Below the pieces are notes generated by a model. The model was not told where the DNA came from, searched no databases, and worked only from the letters and a program-made list of their open reading frames with translations. Source: Salvelinus alpinus (lineage: Eukaryota > Chordata > Actinopteri > Salmoniformes > Salmonidae). Taken from it: a DNA stretch of 64,000 nt. The DNA is taken from positions 30,554,788-30,618,787 of the forward strand of contig NC_092090.1 of assembly GCF_045679555.1 (NCBI RefSeq), written 5' to 3'. This document shows, in pieces, positions 50,601-62,136 of the stretch. Both the position numbers and the translations under genes were made by a program. Positions within the stretch are counted from its first letter, which is position 1. Each line of letters begins with the position of its first letter.

Positions 50601-53600
50601 TTCTGTGAGTAGAGAGACCCTCTGCCTAACTGGAGCTGGGCCCTGAGGGAGGGAAGGAAATGCAGTTAAAAGGCTGCTATCTTATAGAGAGGGACCAGAG
50701 GCTTGGCCCAAGGTGCAGTTCCTGGAATTTAATCTCACATTCTGTATTCTCTCCCACACATCTCGTTGTTGCTCTGCCTCCCCGTTCTAAATCTGATCAT
50801 CTCTCCTCCTTCACTCTCTTGGTGTCTGATGTCTGTCTGTCTTTCATAAACACACACATGCGCACACAGACATACTTACATGGACGCATGCATGCACACA
50901 TCGTCTTTGAGACATCTCTCCTGAAATCTGCCCCACCTACAGTTTTCAAAATTTTTCAGGGTCAATCTGTTTTTTCATTATTTTTATTGTTGCCCAGTCG
51001 CTTCGCCTGAAACCCACATAGATATAGAACCTACAACTCCACAAAATACAACCACATAGGGGCCTCCCGGGTGGCACAGTGGTCTAGGGCACTTCATCGC
51101 AGCGCTAGCTGCGCCACCAGAGTCTCTGGGTTCGCGTCCAGGCTCTGTCGCAGCCGGCCGCGGTCCCTGGGGCGACGCACAATTGGCCTAGCGTCGTCCG
51201 GGTTAGGGAGGGTTTGGCCGGTAGGGATATCCTTGTCTCATCGCGCTCCAGCGACTCCTGTGGCGGGCCGGGCGCAGTGAGCGCTAACCAAGGGGGCCAG
51301 GTGCACGGTGTTTCCTCCGACACATTGGTGCGGCTGGCTTCCGGGTTGGAGACGCGCTGTGTTAAGAAGCAGTGTGGCTTGGTTGGGTTGTGCTTCGGAG
51401 GACGCATGGCTTTCGACCTTCGTCTCTCCCGAGCCTGTACGGGAGTTGTAGCGATGAGACAAGATAGTAATTACTAGCGATTGGATACCACGAAAATTGG
51501 GGAGAAAAGGGGATAATTTATTTTTATTTTTAAATACAACCACATACTGAGCCCACCTACACTATACATCTCTCCACCTCCAGACCATGTGAGTGTCAGA
51601 ACACTAGGTTAATTTGCATCCCGTAGCACTAATTCCAAAAAGGTTTGGGACACTAAAGTCCATGGAGAATAAGAGCACCCCTTCCCAGCTGCCCACTGCA
51701 CTGAGGCTAGGAAACACTGTCACCACCGATAAATATACGATAATCAATCATTTCAATAAGAATTTTTCTAAGGTTAGCCATGCTTTCCACCTGGCTACCC
51801 CTACCCCGGCCAACAGCTCTGCACCCCCTGCAGAAACTTGCCCAAGTCCCCCCCGCTTCTCCTTCACCCAAATCCAGACAGCTGATGTTCTGAAAGAGCT
51901 GCAAAATCTGGATCCCTACAAATCAGCTGTGATAGACAATCTGGACCCTCTCTTTCTAAAATTATTCGCCAAAATTGTTGCAACCCCTATTACTAACCTG
52001 TTCAACCTCTCTTTCGTGTCGTCTGAGATCCCCAAAGACTGGAAAGCTGCCGCGGTCATCCCCCTCTTCAAAGGGGGAGACACTCTAGACCCAAACTGTT
52101 ACAGACCTATATCCATCCTTCCCTGCCTTTCTAAAATCTTTGAAAGCCAAGTTAACAAACAGATCACCTCAGCCATGCTCAAGGTCGCCAAGTTAACAAA
52201 CAGATCACCTCAGCCATGCTCAAGGTCCTAAACGATATAGATAACCTCCATAGATAAAAGACAGTACTGTGCAGCCGTCTTCATCGACCTGGCCAAGGCT
52301 TTCGACTCTGTCAATCACCGCATTCTTATCGGCAGACTCAATAGCCTTGGCTTCTCAAATGACTGCCTCGCCTGGTTCACCAACTACTTCTCAGATAGAG
52401 TTCAGTGTGTTAAATCGGAGAGCCTGTTGTCCGGACCTCTGGCAGTCTCTATGGGGGTGCCACAGGGTTCAATTCTCGGGCCGATTCTTTTCTCTGTATA
52501 TATCAATGATGTCGCTCTTGCTGCTGGTGATTCTCTGATCCACCTCTACACAGACGACAACATTCTGTATACATCTGGCCCTTCTTCGGACACTGTGTTA
52601 AACCTCCAAACGAGCTTCAATGCCATACAACACTCCTTCCGTGGCCTCCAACTGCTTTTAAATGCTAGTAAAACTAAATGCATGCTCTTCAACCGATTGC
52701 TGCCCGCACCCGCCTGCCCGACTAGCATCACTACTCTGGACTAGAGGCCGATCGATTATGATTTTTCAACGCCGATACTGATTATTGGAGGACCAAAAAA
52801 ATCTGATGCCGATTTTTATATAATATATATATATATATATATTTGTAATAATGACAATTACAACAATACTGAATGACCACTTATTTTAACTTAATATAAT
52901 ACATCAATAAAATCAATTTAGTCTTAAATAAATAATGAAACATGTTCAATTTGGTTTAAATAATGCAAAAACAAAGTGTTGGAGAAGAAAGTAAAAGTGC
53001 AATATGTGCCATGTAAAAAAGCTAACGTTTAAGTTCCTTGCTCAGAACATGAGAACATATGAAAGCTGGTGGTTTCTTTTAACATGAGTCTTCAATATTC
53101 CCAGTTAAGAAGTTTTAGGTTGTAGTTATTATAGTAATTATATGACTATTTCTCTCTATACCATTTGTATTTCATATACCTTTGACTATTGGATGTTCTT
53201 ATAGGCACTTTAGTATTGCCAGCCTAATCTCGGGAGTTGATAGGCTTGAAGTCATAAACAGCGCTGTGCATCCCAGCATTGCTAAGAGCTGCTGTTTGAA
53301 TGAATGCTTACAAGCCTGCTGCTGCCTACCACCGTCCAGTCAGAGTGCTCTATCAAATGTCAAATCATATACTTAATTATAATATAATAAACACACAGAA
53401 ATACGAGCCTTTGGTCATTAATATGGTCAAATCCGTTAACACTCATTTCGAAAACATAACATTTATTCTTTCAGTGAAATACGGAACCGTTCCGTATTTT
53501 ATCGAACGGGTGGCAACCCTAAATCTAAATATTACTGTTACATTGCACAACCTTCAATGTTATGTCATAATTATGTAAAACTGGCAAATTAATTACGGCC

Positions 53601-55924
53601 TAAACTGCTGCATATAGCCTGACTCTGCTTGCACTGAATGCAAAAGAAGTGACACAATTTCCCTAGTTAATATTGCCTGCTAACATTAATTTATTTTAAC
53701 TACATATGCAGGTTTAAAAAAATATACTTGTGTATTGATTTTAAGAAGGTTAGACTGTAAACTCTCCTTCCAGACTCAAATTAAGCATCTCCAACCCAAA
53801 ATTAAATCTAGAATCGGCTTCCTATTTCGCAACAAAGCCTCCTTCACTCATGCTGCCAAACATACCCTCGTAAAACTGACTATCCTACCGATCCTTGACT
53901 TCGGCGATGTAATTTACAAAATAGCCTCCAACACTCTTCTCAGCAAATTGGATGAAGTCTATCACAGTGCCATCCGTTTTGTCACCAAAGCCCCATATAC
54001 TACCCACCACTGCGACCTGTATGCTCTCGTTGGCTGGCCCTCGCTACATATTCGTCACCAAACCCACTGGCTTCAGGTCATCTATAAGTCTTTGCTAGGT
54101 AAAGCCCTGCCTTATCTCAGCTCACTGGTCACCATAGCAACACCCACATGTAGCATGTGCTCCAGCAGGTATATTTCACTGGTCACCCCCAAAGCCAATA
54201 CCTCCTTTGGCCGCCTTTCCTTCCAGTTCTCTACTGCCAATGACTGGAACGAATTGCAAAAATCACTGAAGCTGGAGACTTATATCTACCTCTCTAACTT
54301 TAAGCATCAGCTGTCAGAGCAGCTAAACGATCACTGTACCTGTACACAGCCCATCTGTGAATAGCACACCCAACTACCTCATCCCCATATTGTTATTTGT
54401 TTATTTAATTTTTTGCTCTTTTGCACCCCAGTATCTCTACTTGCACATCATCATCTGCACATCTATCACTCCAGTGTTAATGCTAAATTGAAATTATTTC
54501 GGCCTATTTATTGCATTACCTCCCTAATCTTACTACATTTGCACACACTGTACATAGATTTTTCTATTGTGTTATTGACTGTACGTTTGTTTATCCCATG
54601 TGTAACTGTGTTGTTGTTTTTGTCACACTGCTTTGCTTTATCTTGGCCTGTCACGCCCTGACCTTAGTTATCTTTGTTTTCTTTATTATTTTGGTTAGGT
54701 CAGGGTGTGACGAGGGTGGCATGTGTGTTTTAGTCTTGTCTAGGGGTTTTATATATCTATGGGGTTTTGGTATTGTATAGGGTTTATGTATGTCTAGGTG
54801 TGTGTAGTTAGTCTAGGCATATGTAGGTCTATGGTGGCCTGGATTGGTTCCCAATCAGAGGCAGCTGTTGATCGTTGTCTCTGATTGGGGATCCTATTTA
54901 GGTTGCCATTTTCCAGTTTAGTTTGTGGGTTATTGTCTATGTTGATGTTGCATGTCTGCACGCCGTGTTTATAGCGTTCACGGTCGTTTGTTATTTTGTA
55001 TTGTTTGTTAGTGTTCTTCGTGTTCAGTCGTCTTCTATTAAAATATGTATTCACATCACGCTGCGCTTTGGTCTCCTCACTACAACGAACGTGACATGGC
55101 CAGGTCGCAGTTGTAAATGAGAACTTGTTCTCAACTGGCCTACCTGGTTAAATAAAGGTGAAATAAAAATGTATTTAAAAAAAATCTTGTGACAGACTGA
55201 CGTAGCTGGCCAGCGCACGCAAAAATTGATTCTGGGTACCGGGATTATTCAAACTAACTCACTTTTATAAACGTATATAAAACTTCTAAACTCCTGCATA
55301 GGTAGTATCACAATGACCCCCCTAAAAAAAAGTTATAGATATTAACTAGGCCTAATGAAAGTCTTCGACCCACATAGTGAGAGACCAGAGATGGAAAGAG
55401 ACCATGGCCAACTGCAGGTCTGATCCAACTGACAGGCCCTGTTGGCTCCCCCTCAAAGTGAAAGTATCATCATTAAGCATCATCGGGACCTCCATAACGC
55501 AGACGTGCAACCCACATAATAACACAGGCCCATCCCCCACCCGCGCCCTGTCCACCCAGCACTCACAGCACTGTGTTCTCAGCGTAATTACCAGCTTTTG
55601 CTGAATAAAGCATATTCTACTGAGTTTCTCCTTTGTGATAGCCAAGCTGGGTTGGGAAATGTCATGTAATTAGCACGTTTTGTCATTTAAGACATCTTGC
55701 AAATCTAAATGCTGCTACAAGTGGGTGGCTGTGGACAAACCCATAGACATGCAGAGAGGAGTACAGGTGAACAATCATTAACACAGACAGACAGGAAGGG
55801 AGCAGGTTTTCTCACCATGTGAATGTCGCTGGTGGTGACAGAGTTGGCCAGGTCTGTGACGGAGGAGTTCCCGAGGCGGCCTGCCTCATCTGGGGTCTGG
55901 CTCCCAGGTTTACCCAGGCTCCTG
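47648..55924 (-). CDS. syt7: Synaptotagmin-7, 3' part (end of linker, C2A, C2B, stop)
   Basis: There are six minus-strand exons: about 55816-55924, 49832-50096, 49341-49510, 49047-49161, 48600-48799 and 47648-47752. Phases close and give about 320 residues to the stop. Synaptotagmin-7 is the high-affinity calcium sensor for slow and asynchronous exocytosis and lysosome fusion. C2A begins [13 protein letters not shown] and has the calcium-binding loops [11 protein letters not shown] and [13 protein letters not shown]2B has DIGGTSDPYVK, a KKKTVT basic stretch and [12 protein letters not shown]. The C-terminus VQQWHALKA matches the family. The linker exon ([17 protein letters not shown]) and LSPGSEED agree with SYT7 rather than other synaptotagmins. 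The acceptor of the 55924 exon is ambiguous by 3 nt (cagcag). The N-terminal transmembrane exons are not seen and should lie beyond the window. Confidence 0.95.
48837..48937. repeat. Palindromic foldback repeat (copy 2)
   Basis: The halves ccaaatggcaccctaatccc.. and ..tatagggaatagggtgtcatttt are imperfect reverse complements, with a centre near gaccagggctcatag. It lies in a syt7 intron directly beside the 48600-48799 exon. Confidence 0.7.
49688..49800. repeat. Palindromic foldback repeat (copy 3)
   Basis: Same family as 48837-48937: gtcccaaatggcatcctatt.. and ..acggaatagagcgccatta pair with each other. It lies in the syt7 intron, 32 bp from the C2A exon. Confidence 0.7.
50160..50312. repeat. 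Foldback repeat in syt7 intron
   Basis: The left arm (catactcctcgcgtcctctc.., ccttctcaaaacccattgg) and the right arm (ccaatgggttttgagaagg.., ggacgcgaggagtatg) are reverse complements with a central loop of about 40 nt. It is about 65 bp upstream of the C2A exon's acceptor. Confidence 0.8.
51059..51531 (+). mobile_element. tRNA-headed SINE with perfect target duplications
   Basis: It is 473 bp, flanked by the exact 15-bp direct repeat aaatacaaccacata (51044-51058 and 51532-51546). The head carries an A box (gtggcacagtggtctaggg) and a B box (gggttcgcgtcc), followed by a long GC-rich body (cagccggccgcggtccctgg..) and an AT-rich tail. The type looks like the long salmonid SINE with a tRNA-Leu-like head. 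It lies in the 5.7-kb syt7 intron, antisense to the gene. Confidence 0.85.
52742..53747. mobile_element. Unclassified interspersed repeat inserted into the LINE
   Basis: It starts gaggccgatcgattatgat.., contains caacgccgatactgattattgg, and ends ttgtgtattgattttaagaa. These stretches recur in salmonid genomes. The LINE resumes at 53748, but 46 bp present in the sister copy are missing at the junction, so the insertion came with a deletion or a recombination. There is no clear terminal repeat or protein. Confidence 0.6.
54649..55096 (+). mobile_element. Solo LTR of a gypsy-type element
   Basis: It is 448 bp, starts TGTCACG and ends CGTGACA (7-bp inverted termini), and is flanked by the exact 5-bp direct repeat tggcc (54644-54648 and 55097-55101). 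There is no internal region, so two LTRs recombined and deleted the body. The terminal sequence resembles the start of the LTR at 60155 (tgtcacg), which suggests a related family. Orientation is inferred from the aataaa-type 3' region and is not firm. Confidence 0.9.
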
Positions 55925-58900
55925 CTGGGGGGGGGGGGGGACAGAGACACAGTCAGGACGGACACTGAGAGAGAGGCCAACGGAGCATTAGGAGAATCCT
56001 GCTTCTGAAGACAAAGAGCCAGCCTCAGGTCTGTGCTGCAACCTGCAGCTCATCAAATGGCTTCCCACCACAGGTGAGGCTGCAAGGTCTTGTGTCAGGG
56101 CTGAACTATCCAGAGTCCAGATCTGAATGTGACTGATAATGTCCCCAGACTTGGGAGTAACACGGGAATGTTAGTGACTTACACTCACACACACACCTTC
56201 ACACACATGCATGCACACTGAGTTCCAAACCTTAGTCACTACAATCATGTAGCAGTGTGATACTTGCGAAACAGCCACAAAAATCACACAATTAATGAAC
56301 GAAAGCGTAAAAGAGGGAGGACAGGGTGTGGGAGGACTGGGTGTTGGAGACAAAGTGTTCCTAGACAATATGTTGTAACAGTCTGGTGAGCAGAAGACAT
56401 GCTGAGCTATAGCAGGTGACACAAGTCAAGACACATAGACAGACAACACTAATTACAGGTTAGACACTGGAAAATGACACGAGGAAGAAAGAGGAAAAAC
56501 AGAGTGCAAGTGCACTGTAGAAATGGAGGGAGAGGAAGTGGGATTAGGAATGGGTGCTGTGGGAAAGATGAGTGCAGAAGAAGAAGTAGATTTGAAGATT
56601 TATCTCTGCAGAGAAAGGGGGGATTTGTCTTTGTTAAGACTATGAGGATTAACAGAATGAACAAAGTGAGGTTACTGACTCAAATGAACGTGAGACAGAG
56701 ACAGACACCACAGCATAGTTCAGTTGAAGCTGGAAGAGAAATAGAGGAGATAGGAGAGCATAAGAGGCCTGGAAACAAAAAAAACAAGACTTACTTTTCG
56801 TAAGAGAGCACAATAAGGACTAAAGAATAGAGACGAGAAACGGACTTGACATGGGCATGCAAAATAAGAGGACGAGTCAGAGAGGGAGGGAGATGGCTGG
56901 AGGCAGTACATCAGAAAGGCTGACAGGAAAAAGAAGTAGGCGAGCGAGAGAAAAAGAGAAAAGGAGGGATAAGATGTGATGTGGGAGGGTATAAACATAA
57001 CACACACACAACATGTTAACCGCCAAATAGATACAAGGAACTAATCGTTTGGCTGAGTGAGGTTAATCCCAATCTAGAGTGATGTTAGAGGATGCATGTG
57101 GGCATGTTAGCCATATGGGTTATCAAGGAGGAGGGAGGATGGTAATTGTGGTTCCTGAAGTATCAGTAATTATGTGGTTGAGGCTACAGATGTCTGTGTT
57201 CCTGGTCGTTTGAGGGGTCAGTTACTGTTGTAGGACCGCAGCCATGTCTCTGTCTGGTCGGGCTCTCTCTGTGTGAAGGGTCAGTCCACAAATGCAAATC
57301 CAGTATCTGTGGTTGGGTTGGGCTGCCTAACACAAGAGAGAGACTGTAACTCTAGTGCACTGTGTCCTTCCATGAACACTGGCTGGCTGGCTGGATTTCA
57401 CTTATGTATATACAGTACAACAGAGGCATGCAGAGTTTCACTGTGCCATTATACTACAGTTTAGCACAGCGCAAGCAACGACATGCACATACAAAACAAT
57501 CGCTCAGCTAGTTTTTGCTGCCTGCATCTGAGAACCTAGGGAGGACTACGCCCCATATCATGTCTGTCTGTATGTCTGTCTGTCTGTCCAGTGATCCATT
57601 TGTTTGCTCTATAAGGCACTAAATGGATGTTAGACAGGAAGGAGAATAACTAAAGGAATGGGGGTAAGTGGTGTAGGTAGAGTTGCAAAATTCTGGTAAC
57701 TTTTCCAAAATTCTCAGGTTTTCTAGAAAACCTCTTCGCTGTTGGAAGATTCCTGCAATAAAGAGGGAATAAGCAGGAAATCTGGTATCCTTTAACCAGG
57801 ATATCTGGAACATTTTGGAATTCTGGAAAAGTTAACAGAATTTTGCAACTCTACCTACACCACTTACCCCCATTCCTTTAGTCATTCCTTTAGAGCAAAC
57901 AAATGGATCCCTGAACCCTAGGTGTAGGTGATCAGTGAAGTTGAATGAGCAACAAATAAATAAGAGCGTTTATCCACTTGGCGAGGATAAGACTGAGTTA
58001 TCCAGATCAGACAGACAAAGAGACGAGACAGACACGGGTTGACACCCAGTCACAGACAGGGACACAGGCAGATAATGGAGCACGTATAGAGTAAGGAGTG
58101 GGGCATCAGACAGAGAAAGACACATACAATGAATGTAGACAGACATACAGACAGACAGGTAAGTGTAAGCAAAACAAGTAATGTGGATGAGCCTGGTTCC
58201 AGGGGGATCTCTTGATTGTCATAGCTGTGATTGGAGGGGAAAGCTGTTAGGAGGATTCACACCGTAGACTGCAGGGGAGGGGGTTGAATGAGGGAGACAT
58301 AAGATGATGGAAGGGGGAGAGGTCAAAGTGCCAAACATCGCAACAACTGATACACCTTGCTTCGTCTTCCGTTTATCTTATCTTTACTGAATCACGTCAA
58401 TTTTCTCATATCCAACATCTCCTGCTGTCCTTCCTCTTTACGCCCTCAGTCCTAATCTATCTTTTCCATTTATCTTTCCTTCCTTAGTCTATGATCTCCC
58501 TGTATGCTGATTCATTAAAAGTTGGATCTAACCCAAAGCCTGCTGTCGATGTCTAGAGACTCGTGTCCCACCCACAGGGAATGACTGTCTCAGTCTGATT
58601 CAATCAACTTCCTTCCATCAAAACATATGACTACGAATAGGCTAACAGGAGGGACTCCATACAAAGCACTCTAACTACATAGAGTTAGGTAAGGTCATCT
58701 TCTCTCTTCTTCCATATGTTACTGTTAATGCTAACTGATGAGGCTAACGTGGGGCTAACGTGATGCTAACATGTGGCATGGTTGTGTGAGGGCACCGTGA
58801 GGGTCATGTCAGTCAGCTTGTAGTGGCATGCAGCTGCCAGAGGTGGCTGATGGAGCCTGGATCAAACCCTGCTGCTTCCCTTCCCAGATCACCAGCTAAA

Positions 58901-60150
58901 GAATATGGGCTGCTCTGTTGGCATGGCAACGGCTGGAGAGACAGCAAGCACCTGGGATGGAGGGAGTGAAAGGAGGGTAGGCGTGCGGCGTGGGGGCTTG
59001 GCAGGGGGTCACAGAGGGCAGCAAAAAGGCAGCCACATTAACAGCAAGACACAACGGGATTGGAGGACATATGACAGGTGCAGGTGAGTGCCTCCCGGAA
59101 AACACACATACTCACACACGCACACGCACACACACACACACTAGCGGGGGCATGTGGAGGCAGGCGAGGCCTCTACTTCTCACCATGACCTGTGATAATA
59201 TCCTTATGGATTGTTACCTGTGCCCAGAGCCTGAGACCAAAGGGAAAAGGGAAAAGGTGGGGACACTCCGCTGCAAGGCTGGAGAGAGCACAAGAAGAAA
59301 ACGCCCTCCTGCCCACCCGCTCCCAGTACCCTCCCCTACCCACCTCCCCATGACACCATCCCCATTATTCACTTAAAGACCAATACAAGAGACAAAGTCA
59401 CACACAAAGAGACAGACAGACAGGCACATACACACAGCCCTGGATCCACTGCCCTACACTAAAACCTGAGTCAGCATAGCATAATACCCTAGTGTCAATA
59501 GAGAATAGTGTAATAGTAACCAAATAGTATTAGTACCCAAATAGTATTAGTACCCTAGTATCATACTGTAGTTAGGTGTGAAGGTCACAGACACTCCCTT
59601 GAGTGTAATCACTTCTGAAGGTCAAAGATCCTTTGAAATAAACAGACAGACCCTCACTGCTCTGAAGTGAGACCAACTAGTAGGCCAGTGATGTAGTGCT
59701 GCCGGAGAGCTAAGGAGCTCCCTCACTTTTTACATTTGAGAATACACGACTCCATTAACTCTATCTAACTCTATCTAACTCCATTAATATTTGTGGGGAA
59801 AAAATCTGAAGATGAATCAATGTCCCGCAAGATCACATAATAATTCATTTGTATTTTACATAATAAAACCAAATATAATAGCATAGCATAGTAAGCCTAT
59901 AACCATACTGTGACACCAAAAACCCTTCCTCATTTCTAATGACATTTTAGGATGGTTAGCTGAAGTTGAATAGTCACAGCACGCGCCACTAAGTAGGTTA
60001 TACTGTATGCTTTGATTGAAACAAAATACAAGAAAGGCTAATAATTTGTTAAAATCATCTGCTCTAATTATCTCACAAAACAGTCATTGAAGAAGCTCTA
60101 CATGCATATTCCCATGAAACTGATTGAGATCAAATGATCTGCATGAAGAC
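55925..60150. other. Probable syt7 intron, no exon recognised
   Basis: This interval lies upstream of the first visible syt7 exon and presumably belongs to an intron. It holds a poly-G run next to the exon (near 55928), purine-rich sequence at 56470-56980, a foldback at 57590-57914 and a CA run near 59105-59140. Confidence 0.5.
57590..57914. repeat. Large foldback with perfect 46-bp inner arms
   Basis: The arms 57650-57695 and 57836-57881 are exact reverse complements (ctaaaggaatgggggtaagt.. / ..acttacccccattcctttag). Inside them a second, weaker pairing (taacttttccaaaattc / gaattctggaaaagtta) continues. Outside them gatccatttgtttgctct (57593-57610) pairs with agagcaaacaaatggatc (57892-57909). 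The stem is thus interrupted, about 320 bp overall. Confidence 0.88.
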
Positions 60151-60365
60151 GCAGTGTCACGACTTCCGCCGAGGTCGGTCCCTCTCCTTGTTCGGGCAGC
60201 GTTCGATGTCACCGGTCTTCTAGCCATCGCCGATCCACCTTTCATTTTCCATTTGTTTTGTCTTGTTTTCCCGCACACCTGGTTTGCATTCCCTCATTAC
60301 TCGTCGTGCATATAACCCTCTGTTTCCCCCCATGTCAGTGTGTGTAATTGTTATATGTAAATGTA

Positions 60366-61973
60366 CAGTGGGGAGAACAAGTATTTGATACACTGCCGAT
60401 TTTGCAGGTTTTCCTACTTACAAAGCATGTAGAGGTCTGTAATTTTTATCATAGGTACACTTCAACTGTGAGAGACGGAATCTAAAACAAAAATCCAGAA
60501 AATCACATTGTATGATTTTTAAGTAATTAATTTGCATTTTATTGCATGACATAAGTATTTGATCACCTACCAACCAGTAAGAATTCCGGCTCTCACAGAC
60601 CTGTTAGTTTTTCTTTAAGAAGCCCTCCTGTTCTCCACTAATTACCTGTATTAACTGCACCTGTTTGAACTCGTTACCTGTATAAAAGACACCTGTCCAC
60701 ACACTCAATCAAACAGACTCCAACCTCTCCACAATGGCCAAGACCAGAGAGCTGTGTAAGGACATCAGGGATAAAATTGTAGACCTGCACAAGGCTGGGA
60801 TGGGCTACAGGACAATAGGCAAGCAGCTTAGTGAGAAGGCAACAACTGTTGGCCCAATTATTAGAAAATGGAAGAAGTTCAAGATGACGGTCAATCACCC
60901 TCAGTCTGGGGCTCCATGCAAGATCTCACCTCGTGGGGGCATCAATGATCATGAGGAAGGTGAGGGATCAGCCCAGAACTACACTGCAGGACCTGGTCAA
61001 TGACCTGAAGAGAACTGGGACCACAGTCTCAAAGAAAACCATTAGTAACACACTACACCGTCATGGATTAAAATCCTGCAGCGCACGCAAGGTCCCCCTG
61101 CTCAAGCCAGCGCATGTCCAGGCCCGTCAGAAGTTTGCCAATGAACATCTGGATGATCCAGAGGAGGAATGGGAGAAGGTCATGTGGTCTGATGAGACAA
61201 AAATAGAGCTTTTTGGTCTAAACTCCACTCGCCGTGTTTGGAGGAAGAAGAAGGATGAGTACAACCCCAAGAACACCATCCCAACCGTGAAGCATGGAGG
61301 TGGAAACATCATTCTTTGGGTATGCTTTTCTGCAAAGGGGACAGGACGACTGCACCGTATTGAGGGGAGGATGGATGGGGCCATGTATCGCGAGATCTTG
61401 GCCAACAACCTCCTTCCCTCAGTAAGAGCATTGAAGATGGGTCGTGGCTGGGTCTTCCAGCATGACAACGACCCAAAACACACAGCCAGGGCTACTAAGG
61501 AGTGGCTCCGTAAGAAGCATCTCAAGGTCCTGCAGTGGCCTAGCCAGTCTCCAGACCTGAACCCAATAGAAAATCTTTGGAGGGAGCTGAAAGTCCGTAT
61601 TGCCCAGCGACAGCCCCGAAACCTGAAGGATCTGGAGAAGGTCTGTATGGAGGAGTGGGCCAAAATCCCTGCTGGAGTGTGTGCAAACCTGGTCAAGAAC
61701 TACAGGAAACGTAGGATCTCTGTAATTGCAAACAAAGGTTTCTGTACCAAATATTAAGTTCTGCTTTTCTGATGTATCAAATACTTATGTCATGCAATAA
61801 AATGCAAATTAATTACTTAAAAATCATACAATGTGATTTTCTGGATTTTTGTTTTAGATTCCGTCTCTCATAGTTGAAGTGTACCTATGATAAAAATTAC
61901 AGACCTCTACATGCTTTGTAAGTAGGAAAACCTGCAAAATCGGCAGTGTATCAAATACTTGTTCTCCCCACTG
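60366..61973 (+). mobile_element. Tc1-like transposon, nearly intact and young
   Basis: It is 1608 bp with TA on both sides (60364-60365, 61974-61975). The 198-bp terminal inverted repeats (60366-60563, 61776-61973) differ at one position. A transposase gene of standard length fills the interior. It is inserted in the LTR of a gypsy element. The same family left its right end at 1-110. Confidence 0.96.
60734..61757 (+). pseudogene. Tc1-like transposase, interrupted by one frameshift
   Basis: It starts [20 protein letters not shown] (paired-like helix-turn-helix, about residues 1-110) and ends ..GFCTKY. The second half contains [11 protein letters not shown] (first catalytic D), [27 protein letters not shown] (second D) and [11 protein letters not shown] (catalytic E), with 34 residues between the second D and the E, the DD34E type. 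The span is 1024 nt; the reading frame changes at a run of five G (60935-60939), consistent with one extra base in a gene of about 340 codons. No other lesion was noticed by eye. Tc1 transposases cut at the terminal repeats and insert at TA. Confidence 0.92.
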
Positions 61974-62136
61974 TATGTGTACTCCAGGGCTGGTTTGCCT
62001 GTGTGTGTTTAGTTTTCTATGTACCGTGTTCTGTTCGCCTCAATAAAGGGCTCCGTTTGCTACCCATTTCTGCTCTCCTGAGCCTGAATTCCCTGCAGCC
62101 AGTTACGCACTCCTTTACAGAATTCCACACCCAATT

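Larger units (their letters stand above)
51615..55170 (+). mobile_element. LINE (non-LTR retrotransposon) with two nested insertions
   Basis: Same family as 243-1690 but longer: it begins before the RT domain ([16 protein letters not shown]..), runs through [33 protein letters not shown] and [20 protein letters not shown] to [11 protein letters not shown], and on to KYLGV-type C-terminal sequence (53748-54360), with the 3' tail at 55102-55170. A foreign repeat lies at 52742-53747 and a solo LTR at 54649-55096. A 41-bp tandem duplication at 52146-52227 and scattered shifts break the frame. The endonuclease region is missing. It is in the syt7 intron, antisense. Confidence 0.88.
60155..62119 (+). 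repeat. 5' LTR of a second gypsy element, carrying a Tc1 insertion
   Basis: It starts tgtcacgacttccgcc and ends near ctcctttaca. Without the Tc1 element at 60366-61973 it is about 355 bp. It is followed at once by the gag gene at 62137. The 3' LTR lies outside the window, so age and target duplication cannot be read. Confidence 0.75.

Noticed and set aside
55925-60150. Additional syt7 linker or transmembrane exons
   Set aside because: No frame with flanking GT-AG sites matches the N-terminal membrane segment or the variable linker of the family; they are probably outside the window.
61127-61696. 189-codon minus-strand frame
   Set aside because: It is the antisense shadow of the Tc1 transposase.
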